DNA from: Bacteroidota bacterium
GTDB lineage: Bacteria; Bacteroidota; Bacteroidia; Chitinophagales; Chitinophagaceae
Direction of reading: 5' to 3'
DNA: 47,961 bases
NCBI GenBank assembly: GCA_013289175.1
Contig: JABDAN010000016.1
Span: forward strand, 1-47,961
Shown: positions 17,539 through 25,266 of the stretch, one piece after another
Numbering within the stretch: position 1 is the stretch's first letter
Layout of the letters: each line of letters starts with the position of its first letter
Program-made: the position numbers and the translations under genes
Notes under the pieces: model-generated
The model's database searches: none
What the model saw: the letters and a program-made list of their open reading frames with translations, nothing else
Told to the model about the DNA's origin: nothing

Positions 17539-18687
17539 TCACTGTACCTGCGTGGTGATGGGCTGGTCATCGTAAAGCCCCTGATATCCTTCGGTGATGA
17601 TCTCATCTCCGGCTTGAATGCCAGTCAAAACTTCTACTTTGTCACCTGCCATCATCCCGATGGTAATGGGTTTTTTGCGGGCCACCAACCGGTCTCCGTC
17701 TTTGAGGGCTACCATCACATATTTCCCCTTCTCGTCATTTTGAAGCGTATTCAGGGGAATCGTTAGTGCGCTGGCCTTGGTATAATCCTGGATTTTGATC
17801 AATGCTACCTGATTGGGATAAAAATCCTTGTCAAAGGGAAGTTTAGCTTCCACATAAAAACTGCGCGTGCTGGCGTCAATGGTTTTTCCGGTAACGGTGA
17901 TTTTTGTTTCGATGGTTTTATCCTTCAATTCGGGAATCACTACTTTGATCTTACTTCCTACCTTAACCTGTCCCAGATAATTTTCAGGAACCTGGGCCAC
18001 CGCCTTTAGATCGGTGGTATTGACAATGCGGATCTGATTGTTTCCAGAAAAAAACTCGCCCAAACGTATGTTTACATCGTCGGCCACCCCACTGATATCT
18101 GCGTATACTTTGGTAAGTTCTATCTGCCGGTTAATGAGGTCTACCTGCCGCTGTGCCTGATCGGCCAGGTTTTTGGCGTTGACCAACTCAACTTCTGAAC
18201 CGATCTGCTGATCCCATAGGTTCTTTCTTCTCTCATAAAGATCCTTGGTATAGGCCACCTGTTGTTTTGCTGTGGCCAGTTGCTGCTGCATCAGATAATC
18301 GTCCAGCTTTAACAACAGTTGTCCTTTTTTGACCTGATCGCCTTTCTTAACAAATATTTCCTTTACCTGACCCCCTGTACCGTTTCTTGGTGTCACAAAG
18401 GCAATGTTGAGGGCATCGATTTTCCCCTGCAATTCAATGTAGTGGGTAAAACTTCCGGCCTGGACTGGTTGAAAAGCGATCAGTTTGGTTTTTTCCTTTT
18501 TTGCATTGGAGGAATCCACCTTGCCCAGGGCCTCTTCTGCTTTTTGAATTTTAGTCACCAGGCTTACCTGCTGGTCCTTCAGCTTTTGTAATTCATCTTT
18601 TTGTTTGGCAACGGGATCGGATCCTTGACTGCAGGATATCACGAGAAAGGTTCCGGAGATGAGGGCAGATAAAAATATCTTATTCAT
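17539..18687 (-). CDS. Efflux RND transporter periplasmic adaptor (membrane fusion) lipoprotein
   Basis: 382 residues. Signal peptide with lipobox LVISC (Cys 19), then an alpha-helical segment rich in Gln/Lys/Glu, then the HlyD/AcrA arrangement: the first lipoyl half (about 90-115, around VKKGDQVKKGQLLLKLD), a coiled-coil hairpin, the second lipoyl half (ISGVADDVNIRLGEFFSG) and beta-barrel domains. It links the RND pump to the TolC-type outer-membrane channel. An in-frame ATG at 18705 would add six residues before the signal peptide and is less likely. It lies between the tolC-like gene (20 nt) and the permease gene (31 nt). Confidence 0.94.
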   Translation of the reverse strand: MNKIFLSALISGTFLVISCSQGSDPVAKQKDELQKLKDQQVSLVTKIQKAEEALGKVDSSNAKKEKTKLIAFQPVQAGSFTHYIELQGKIDALNIAFVTPRNGTGGQVKEIFVKKGDQVKKGQLLLKLDDYLMQQQLATAKQQVAYTKDLYERRKNLWDQQIGSEVELVNAKNLADQAQRQVDLINRQIELTKVYADISGVADDVNIRLGEFFSGNNQIRIVNTTDLKAVAQVPENYLGQVKVGSKIKVVIPELKDKTIETKITVTGKTIDASTRSFYVEAKLPFDKDFYPNQVALIKIQDYTKASALTIPLNTLQNDEKGKYVMVALKDGDRLVARKKPITIGMMAGDKVEVLTGIQAGDEIITEGYQGLYDDQPITTQVQ

Positions 18688-18707
18688 AATGTAGTTGTTT
18701 GGCATGA

Positions 18708-20054
18708 TTAAATTTTACCGATGGCTTTCAGGAAATCAACTTTTGCTATGACGGCTGTATACAGGGCGTTCACATAATTGGCTTGCGCTGTTATGAGATC
18801 ATTTTGTGAATTGGACAAATCCGTATTGGTCGAAAGCCCGGATTCAAATTTCTTTTTCGTCTGGGCATAAACCGTTTCAGCTGTCCGCATATTCGATTTT
18901 TGGGAATTCATGGTATTGATCGCATTGATGAAATTGTTTCTGGCAATGGCGACTTCCTGTCCGATATTCAATTTGAGGTTTTCGACCTGCGCGCTGGTCA
19001 GCTGGGAGGTAAGCCTTGCTTTCTTAAGCCTTGCATTTTTTGCAAAACCTTCAAAAATGGGAACATTCAGGGAAAGCCCTACGTAAGAACTGGTATACCA
19101 GGTACCACTGGAAGTAAATACATCATAGGTATTGCTGGCGGCATTTTTTTGATAAGAACCATTGAGGCTGAGCACCGGATAAAAGGCAGCCTGGTATCGT
19201 TTGATATCAAAATCGTTGAGCTGCTTTTGTATTTCCAGATACTGATAGTCATATCTGTTTTGGTAACTATAGCTGGTATCGATGGATACACCGCCGGTAA
19301 GATCTGCTTCATCAAAGGCCGTGGTGAGAACAATGGAGTCAGCAGCGGGAATGCCGATTAAAAATTTCAAAGTAGTAAAGCCATTGATGATCGTGGTTTC
19401 TGTATTTTGTTTGGCCGTTTCCAGATTGGTCAACTGCACTGCCGCCTTATCAACGTCGAGCTTTTCAGCAAATCCATTTTGATTCATGACCCGCGTATCG
19501 CGTAATAGTTTTGCCGCCCGGGCAATATTGGAATCTTCCAGTTGAACCTGTGTTTTACTTACCACCAGCTGATAGTATACTTTATACACATTGACCGATA
19601 AATCCTCTACCGTAAGGTCAATGGCTTTTTTATAGTAGTCCAGGGCAGCGGTTCTGGCCTTCAATCCGACGAATACAGATCCATCAAACAATGTCTGGGT
19701 CAAAGCGACCCCTCCCGATGCAATGAATTTAGTCTGAAATTTTACGGGCAAATAAGAACCGGGGGTACCACCAAAAAATTCTCCGGGCACCAAGGTCACC
19801 GGAATATCAAAGAAGTCGGTCGTAGAACCCGTACCAGTAATTTTAGGCAGCGCCAGTGCAGTCACTTCCTTATTGGTCTGTTCCTGGAGGGCCAGGTTGG
19901 TCAGGGCGTTTTTTACCTGAATATTATTTTTCTTGGCCAGGGCGATGGCGTCCTGGGCAGTCAGTTCATGGATCGTTTGCGCTTCTGACCGATTCAGTCC
20001 CAGCAGTATAACCAGGCAAGAAAGCCAGAACCCGTTATGAAATCTTTTGCTCAT
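18708..20054 (-). CDS. TolC-family outer-membrane efflux protein
   Basis: 448 residues. N-terminal signal peptide ending near NRSEAQ, then two outer-membrane-efflux-protein repeats with long coiled helices: the first includes LTAQDAIALAKKNNIQVKN, and the second starts around SYSYQNRYDYQYLEIQK. It forms the trimeric exit duct of the tripartite pump. Start ATG 20054 (MSKRFHNG) gives a clean signal peptide and overlaps the end of tetR by 20 nt, suggesting translational coupling; an ATG at 20078 is an alternative. Confidence 0.93.
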   Translation of the reverse strand: MSKRFHNGFWLSCLVILLGLNRSEAQTIHELTAQDAIALAKKNNIQVKNALTNLALQEQTNKEVTALALPKITGTGSTTDFFDIPVTLVPGEFFGGTPGSYLPVKFQTKFIASGGVALTQTLFDGSVFVGLKARTAALDYYKKAIDLTVEDLSVNVYKVYYQLVVSKTQVQLEDSNIARAAKLLRDTRVMNQNGFAEKLDVDKAAVQLTNLETAKQNTETTIINGFTTLKFLIGIPAADSIVLTTAFDEADLTGGVSIDTSYSYQNRYDYQYLEIQKQLNDFDIKRYQAAFYPVLSLNGSYQKNAASNTYDVFTSSGTWYTSSYVGLSLNVPIFEGFAKNARLKKARLTSQLTSAQVENLKLNIGQEVAIARNNFINAINTMNSQKSNMRTAETVYAQTKKKFESGLSTNTDLSNSQNDLITAQANYVNALYTAVIAKVDFLKAIGKI

Positions 20055-20673
20055 GTAAAATATTTTTTTGACGTTCATTCAGATATTTTTCGATCAGTTT
20101 TTTCCCTTTTTCGTTGCTGATGCCGTGCAGGTAAAGAATCACCAGTTCCTTACAGGTTTGATTCATGGGATATTTACCCGCAGGAAATGCTTCCTGATTA
20201 AAGGGCATAAAAGAAGATTCTATCCGGTGGCGGATCACCAAATCCAGATTCATGTTTTTCCTGTAAAGCTCTTCCTGGAGACCTCTTTCCAGATTTGTCT
20301 TGATCATGGAATAGAGGTATTGATATTTAAACTGCTTCAAGCGCTTAAATGCCGCCGGATGGTGTTTTTCCAGATCATACATAATCTGTGGATTCATGGC
20401 TTTCATCATCTCCTGAAGGCTGTCCATCGCCAGAAAATTTTCATGAATGGCATTTTCGGCCAACTCGCTGAAACTCCGGCAGTTTTCCTCATTGCGTTTC
20501 ATTTCTTCGTTCACCACCGCTTCTACCATGGCATCCTTGTCTGTAAAAAACTGGTAAATGGTTTTTTTGCTGATGCCAAGTTGGGCCGCAATCTCGTCCA
20601 TCGTAATAGACCGGATCCCATATTGCATGAACAGGGCGGTCGCTTTTTCTAATATTCTTTCTTTGTGTTCCAT
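20035..20673 (-). CDS. TetR/AcrR-family repressor of the efflux operon
   Basis: 212 residues. The N-terminal helix-turn-helix reads ITMDEIAAQLGISKKTIYQF (about 23-42), the classic TetR pattern ending with YxFF and a Lys/Asp. The C-terminal all-helical ligand-binding domain (60-212) has no assignable ligand. It is the first gene of the operon, overlapping tolC. A 9+10+9 inverted repeat over the promoter (20703-20730) is a likely self-operator, so the protein probably represses the whole efflux operon until a drug or envelope metabolite binds. Confidence 0.93.
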   Translation of the reverse strand: MEHKERILEKATALFMQYGIRSITMDEIAAQLGISKKTIYQFFTDKDAMVEAVVNEEMKRNEENCRSFSELAENAIHENFLAMDSLQEMMKAMNPQIMYDLEKHHPAAFKRLKQFKYQYLYSMIKTNLERGLQEELYRKNMNLDLVIRHRIESSFMPFNQEAFPAGKYPMNQTCKELVILYLHGISNEKGKKLIEKYLNERQKNILHEQKIS

Positions 20674-20693
20674 ATTTTTCCTCTAACGGACCA

Positions 20694-20724
20694 CAAAACT
20701 AAGGAAACTTTTTTCGATACCAAA
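20694..20724 (-). promoter_or_regulatory. Promoter of the tetR-efflux operon
   Basis: Reading the minus strand: TTTG (20724-20721), a 19 nt spacer, then TAGTTTTG (20701-20694), an exact match to the Bacteroidota -7 box. The -7 box ends 20 nt before the tetR ATG at 20673. It is among the best-formed promoters in the window. Confidence 0.65.
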
Positions 20725-20730
20725 GTTTCC
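20703..20730. promoter_or_regulatory. Likely TetR operator
   Basis: Perfect inverted repeat GGAAACTTT (20703-20711) / AAAGTTTCC (20722-20730) with a 10 nt spacer, 28 bp overall. It covers the spacer and -33 element of the tetR promoter, so binding would block RNA polymerase. Confidence 0.65.
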
Positions 20731-20829
20731 ACCGGTTTTTTTGGGGGTTTGGCCGAAATTATGGGTCGCTAAAGGGTGAATCCTCGCAGAATAAGGCCGT
20801 TTTAAACCGGCTCCCGCAAAATGTTTGAT

Positions 20830-20837
20830 TATTTTTG
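20830..20837 (+). promoter_or_regulatory. -7 promoter box of the DUF502 gene
   Basis: TATTTTTG, an exact match to TAnnTTTG, 17 nt before the ATG at 20855. It shows that an in-frame TTG at 20825 lies upstream of the transcript start. Confidence 0.5.
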
Positions 20838-20854
20838 GTATCAAACCACTGACA

Positions 20855-21475
20855 ATGAAACTGCAGCTCATCGCCCGGAAATTGTTCAAGTATTTCTTGC
20901 AGGGTCTGATCATCCTGGCGCCGACAACCATCACGCTCTGGGCTGTACTTTCTCTTTTTAACTGGATCGACGGCATCCTGCCCGATTTTATTCACCATAT
21001 TTTTCCGCGGTTGGGGCTGGATGAAAATGGAAATCCGAAACGGATTCCAGGCCTGGGTTTTATTCTGGTGACCGGCATTGTGCTGCTCGTTGGATATGTC
21101 TCTTCTTCTTTTATCGTAAGCAAACTCGTGGAGCTCTTCGACTATATCCTGGAGAGAACCCCCGGAATTAAAATTATTTACACTACCATCAAGGATTTCT
21201 TCGAAGCCTTCGCCGGAAACAGCCGCAAATTTGACCGCGCCGTATTGGTCTGTATCGAATCCACCGATATCTGGCGAATTGGATTTATCACGCACGAGGA
21301 ACTCACGGAATTCGGCTTGCAGGAATATATTTCAGTTTACATCCCCCAATCGTATGCATTTGCGGGACACCTCTATTTTGTAAAAAAAGAAAGAGTCCGC
21401 CTGATAACCGACCTCACCTCTACCGACGCCATGAAATTTGCGATCTCGGGCGGCGTTACCAATATTGAAGAGTGA
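20855..21475 (+). CDS. DUF502-family membrane protein
   Basis: 206 residues. Two hydrophobic helices (about 12-35 and 65-90) precede a soluble C-terminal half. Family features are the N-terminal LARKLFKYFLQGLIILAPTT-like stretch, the GxG turn before TM2, ERTPGIKIIYTTIKD, and a C-terminal segment like TSTDAMKFAISGG. The role of DUF502 is not known; it is widely distributed in bacteria and plants as an inner-membrane protein. Transcribed divergently from tetR, with a promoter of its own. Confidence 0.88.
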   Translation: MKLQLIARKLFKYFLQGLIILAPTTITLWAVLSLFNWIDGILPDFIHHIFPRLGLDENGNPKRIPGLGFILVTGIVLLVGYVSSSFIVSKLVELFDYILERTPGIKIIYTTIKDFFEAFAGNSRKFDRAVLVCIESTDIWRIGFITHEELTEFGLQEYISVYIPQSYAFAGHLYFVKKERVRLITDLTSTDAMKFAISGGVTNIEE

Positions 21476-21887
21476 ACCAAAGGGATGGGTCTACCCATCC
21501 CTGCTTTGGACAAGGGGTTTTCCAATCCATATGTTTACTTCTTAGATTTGCCGCCCTTTTGGCCGCTGAGAAAACATCCTCCCCTTTCATGCTGGCCAAA
21601 TTGGAAAGCAACGGCGCTGTCCAGTAGAATGAATGTCCGACTTTCTTGTTACCGTCAAAATTTATGGCGCGGACGTTTTTTAAATAGCAAATCATCTGAA
21701 AAAGGCCTGCCAAATAAATTCAGCAAGAAATATGTATTACCCGAAGATGCATACCTCCGTCCCGCGAAAGGATCAGTAAATAAATTGCTGAAAAAAAGGA
21801 CAGTATTCATACCTAGCGGTTCAAAAAATCTAAAAGGGCGGCCAGTGAAATGTCGTAAATTGCGTACTCTTAGACAAAAAACTGACA
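21476..21887. other. 412 bp intergenic gap with a strong hairpin
   Basis: Immediately after the DUF502 stop lies a long stem: CCAAAG GGATGGGT (21477-21490) against ACCCATCC..CTTTGG (21493-21509), with a CT loop and a small bulge. No T-run follows, so it may be a 3' stabilising hairpin rather than a terminator. Open frames here (up to 151 codons) have no recognisable domain and one simply runs into serC, so I call no gene. Confidence 0.5.
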
Positions 21888-22940
21888 ATGATCCACAATT
21901 TCAATGCAGGGCCCAGCATTCTACCCTTGGAGGTTTATGAAGGAGCTGCTGCTGCAATTATGAATTATCAGCAGACTGGATTGTCCATTCTTGAAATCGG
22001 TCACCGGACTTCCCTGATCGAATCGATGCTGGAAGAAACCATACAACTCGCCAAGGAACTCATGAAACTGGATGGTGATCATGAAGTTTTATTTCTTCAT
22101 GGGGGAGCCACAACTCAATTTTTCCAGGTTCCCATGAATCTGCTCAATGAAAATCAGACCGCTGCCTATCTGGATTGCGGCGTCTGGGGAAGCAAGGCCA
22201 TCAAAGAAGCAAAAAATTTCGGGATGGTGGAAGTCGTTGCCTCTTCCAAGGACAAAAACTACACCTATATACCCAAGGGATTTAACATTCCAGATGACGC
22301 AATATATTTCCATTATACCACAAACAATACCATCGAGGGAACAGAAATGTTTTCTATTCCAGATACGAATATCCCGCTGGTTGCAGATATGAGCAGTGAT
22401 ATCCTCAGTCGGGAGATGGACTTCAACCGGTTTGCATTGATTTATGCAGGTGCCCAAAAAAATATCGGAGCCACGGGAGTAAATATGGTAGTGGTTCGCC
22501 GGGATATTCTGGGCAAGGCAAACCGAAAATTACCCGGTATGATGGATTATCGTCAGCATATTGAGAATAAATCCATGCTCAATACACCACCGGTTTTTGC
22601 CATCTACGTCTGCCTGCTTACCCTGCGGTGGCTGAAAAAAAAGGGTGGGGTTCCTGCAATAGAGAAAATCAACCAGTCCAAGGCCAATCTGCTTTACAAA
22701 ACCCTGGAGGAAAAACAGGGATTCGAACTGACGGTTGCCAAAGAAGACCGCAGCAGGATGAATGTGGTGTTTCTGATCAAGGACCCTTCTTTGGAGAAAA
22801 AATTCCTGGAAGCCTGCAAGGAACAACAGATGGTCGGCGTAAAAGGCCACCGGAGTGTAGGTGGTTACCGGGTTTCTTTATACAATGCACTTCCCATGGA
22901 AAGCGTACAGGCAATCTCCCGTCTCATCCATCAACTTTAA
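21888..22940 (+). CDS. serC: Phosphoserine aminotransferase
   Basis: 350 residues. PLP enzyme that interconverts 3-phosphohydroxypyruvate plus glutamate and phosphoserine plus 2-oxoglutarate in serine synthesis (and the equivalent step in pyridoxal phosphate synthesis). The N-terminus NFNAGPSILP is typical. HGGATTQF (71-78) lies at the cofactor phosphate. The Schiff-base lysine is K191 in YAGAQKNIG. HRSVGGYRVSLYNA near the C-terminus carries the substrate-binding arginine. Length is normal. It is followed after 8 nt by the DUF1015 gene; serA is not adjacent. Confidence 0.97.
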   Translation: MIHNFNAGPSILPLEVYEGAAAAIMNYQQTGLSILEIGHRTSLIESMLEETIQLAKELMKLDGDHEVLFLHGGATTQFFQVPMNLLNENQTAAYLDCGVWGSKAIKEAKNFGMVEVVASSKDKNYTYIPKGFNIPDDAIYFHYTTNNTIEGTEMFSIPDTNIPLVADMSSDILSREMDFNRFALIYAGAQKNIGATGVNMVVVRRDILGKANRKLPGMMDYRQHIENKSMLNTPPVFAIYVCLLTLRWLKKKGGVPAIEKINQSKANLLYKTLEEKQGFELTVAKEDRSRMNVVFLIKDPSLEKKFLEACKEQQMVGVKGHRSVGGYRVSLYNALPMESVQAISRLIHQL

Positions 22941-22948
22941 CCCAGTAC

Positions 22949-24178
22949 ATGGCCATCATATCCGCATTCCGAGCACTGCGACCAGATAGTAAACTGGCTT
23001 CCCTTGTCGCTTCCCTTCCTTATGATGTGTTAAGCAGTGCAGAAGCCAGGCTGCTGGGTGATAAAAATCCTTATTCCTTTTTGCATATCACCAAATCGGA
23101 GATCGATTTGCCGGAAGGAACCGATGTTCACGGTGAAAAAGTATACCACAAAGCAGCAGACAATCTATTTATTTTCCAGGACCATAAAATCCTGGTCCGG
23201 GAGGAAGAACCTGCTTATTATATATATGAGCTGACCATGGACCAAAGAAAACAAACCGGTCTGGTTTGTGTAAGCTCTGTGGAAGACTATGAAAACAACA
23301 TTATTAAAAAGCATGAACTGACCAGGCCTGAAAAAGAGCTGGACCGGATCAACCATATCCGGATTACCGGGGCCCAGACGGGCAATGTTTTTCTGGCCCA
23401 TAAATCCAATGTCTCCTTGAGTCTGCTGATAAAAAACTGGAAGGCTTCGCAGCAAGCCACTTATGATTTCGTCGCCGAAGACGGGATTGGTCACCGGGTA
23501 TGGATTGTAAAAGATCCCGCCAAGATCCTAGAAATCACCCTGATTTTCCGTGATCAGATTCCTTTTACCTATATAGCCGACGGTCATCACCGCGCCGCTT
23601 CTGCTGCCAAAGTAAAAAATACATTGGGAGACAAGGCAACCGCGGATGCCGCTTATTTTTTAACGACCCTTTTCCCTGCCGACGAACTTCGCATCCTGGA
23701 CTATAACCGGGTGGTAAAGGACCTCCATGGCCTCCAGGACAATGAATTCATCGAAAAGATCAGCCGGGACTTCCAGATCGAAAAACTAAGCGAGGCCTAC
23801 CGTCCGGAGGGTCTGCATCGGTTTGGTATGTATTTATCCGGTCAATGGTACCGTCTGGAAGCAAAGGAAAACAGTTTCCCCAACGATCCGATCGGTGTTT
23901 TGGACGTAAGTATACTACAAGAAAATATCCTTTCTTCTATATTGGGAATCCACGATCCTAGAACGGACAACCGGGTCGATTTCGTAGGGGGTATCAGGGG
24001 CCTGGCGGAACTCGAACGCCGGGTGGACCAAGGACAGATGAAGGCGGCATTCAGTCTTTATCCTGTCAGCATGGATCAGTTGTTTGACATTGCGGACAAC
24101 GGAGAAATCATGCCACCAAAAAGTACCTGGTTTGAGCCCAAACTGCGCGATGGGCTTTTAACACATCTGATCAGATAA
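22949..24178 (+). CDS. DUF1015-family protein (possible serine-kinase-like ParB/Srx fold)
   Basis: 409 residues. The family signature DGHHRAASA sits at 211-219, resembling the DGHxR loop of ParB/sulfiredoxin-fold proteins, which include the free-serine kinases SerK and SbnI. Other family stretches are the N-terminal AFRALRPD, LASLPYDVLS, and NPYSFLHITK. DUF1015 has no function established that I can cite with confidence. Its position 8 nt after serC points to serine or phosphoserine metabolism. Start ATG 22949 follows the serC stop directly; longer in-frame extensions run back through serC in another frame and are not real. Confidence 0.9.
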   Translation: MAIISAFRALRPDSKLASLVASLPYDVLSSAEARLLGDKNPYSFLHITKSEIDLPEGTDVHGEKVYHKAADNLFIFQDHKILVREEEPAYYIYELTMDQRKQTGLVCVSSVEDYENNIIKKHELTRPEKELDRINHIRITGAQTGNVFLAHKSNVSLSLLIKNWKASQQATYDFVAEDGIGHRVWIVKDPAKILEITLIFRDQIPFTYIADGHHRAASAAKVKNTLGDKATADAAYFLTTLFPADELRILDYNRVVKDLHGLQDNEFIEKISRDFQIEKLSEAYRPEGLHRFGMYLSGQWYRLEAKENSFPNDPIGVLDVSILQENILSSILGIHDPRTDNRVDFVGGIRGLAELERRVDQGQMKAAFSLYPVSMDQLFDIADNGEIMPPKSTWFEPKLRDGLLTHLIR

Positions 24179-24182
24179 GCCC

Positions 24183-24190
24183 TATTTTTG
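24183..24190 (+). promoter_or_regulatory. -7 promoter box upstream of the TPR gene
   Basis: TATTTTTG, an exact TAnnTTTG match, just after the DUF1015 stop and 56 nt before the ATG at 24247. Confidence 0.4.
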
Positions 24191-24246
24191 TGTGTATAAT
24201 TATTCATGCCCTGAACGGTTCTCCAAAGCGGGTGTATATTTAATAC

Positions 24247-25260
24247 ATGAAGAAGATTCTGTCTGCCATTATTTTGTTGCTCTCAGGATATTCCGGTTTT
24301 GCCCAGCAGACGGATTCTCTCGAACTGATTGCAAAACAATTTATGCGCAACGGAGATTATGCCAATGCGGTGATCGTGTTAAACAACGCACTTAAAAAAA
24401 ATCCAGACAACCTGGAGTTGCAAAAAGACCTGACTTTCACCTATTATCTACAAAGAAATTACAGCAGCGCCGTGGAATCGGGAAGGTTACTGATCGCAAG
24501 AACCGATGCGGACGAACAGTGTTACCAGATTCTGGGAATGGCCTACAAAGCCATCGATGAGAAAAAGGAAGCAGACAAAATGTATAAACAGGGAATAAAG
24601 AAATTCCCCAGCAGTGGCGAGTTATACAACGAATATGGCGAAATGCTCTGGGTGCAAAAAGACGCAGATGCCATCGTTTTCTGGGAAAAAGGTATTGAAG
24701 TGGACCCCAATTACTCTTCAAATTATTACAACGCCAGCAAATACTATTATTTCACCTATGACAAAGCCTGGAGCCTGATTTATGGGGAAATGTTTATCAA
24801 TCTGGAAAGTTATAGCAAGCGCACTCCGGAAATTAAATTACTGCTGGTGGATGCCTATAAGAAACTTTTTACCGATTTGAAGTCTCCCAAAAACCTGGTC
24901 AACAAAAATCCATTTACCGCTGCATACCTGGCCGTCATGACTGATCAATCCGCTTCGATCAGCCTGGGTATCACGGCTGAATCCCTGAATAACTTAAGGA
25001 GTAAATTCATCCTGGAGTGGTTTGAAAAATACGCTGACAAATACCCATTCAGACTGTTCGACTATCAGCGGCAATTACTCAGGGAAGGCATGTTCGAAGC
25101 TTATAACCAATGGGCTTTCGGTGCTTCGATGAGCCTAACGTCTTTTCAAGCCTGGACCACCCAACATACCGAAGAATACAATCGTTTTATCAATTTTCAA
25201 AAAGGTCGTGTATTCAAGGTACCCGTTGGTCAGAATTATCGCAACCTGTATTCCAAATAA
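24247..25260 (+). CDS. Secreted tetratricopeptide repeat protein
   Basis: 337 residues. A signal peptide ends near GYSGFAQ, so the product is periplasmic or outer-membrane associated. TPR-like helical pairs occupy about 22-190, for example GDYANAVIVLNNALKKNPDN and KKEADKMYKQGIKKFPSSGE. The C-terminal part (200-337) is a different helical domain of unknown kind, ending WTTQHTEEYNRF. The 6 nt gap to the acyl-CoA ligase gene suggests co-transcription. No enzymatic motif. Confidence 0.85.
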   Translation: MKKILSAIILLLSGYSGFAQQTDSLELIAKQFMRNGDYANAVIVLNNALKKNPDNLELQKDLTFTYYLQRNYSSAVESGRLLIARTDADEQCYQILGMAYKAIDEKKEADKMYKQGIKKFPSSGELYNEYGEMLWVQKDADAIVFWEKGIEVDPNYSSNYYNASKYYYFTYDKAWSLIYGEMFINLESYSKRTPEIKLLLVDAYKKLFTDLKSPKNLVNKNPFTAAYLAVMTDQSASISLGITAESLNNLRSKFILEWFEKYADKYPFRLFDYQRQLLREGMFEAYNQWAFGASMSLTSFQAWTTQHTEEYNRFINFQKGRVFKVPVGQNYRNLYSK

Positions 25261-25266
25261 AATACC

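Noticed and set aside
21485..21940. Plus-strand 151-codon frame upstream of serC
   Set aside because: Runs through the hairpin region into serC in another frame; the composition is not protein-like and no family is recognised.
22628..22948. N-terminal extension of the DUF1015 gene
   Set aside because: It overlaps the end of serC in another frame and has no family resemblance; ATG 22949 gives the normal start.
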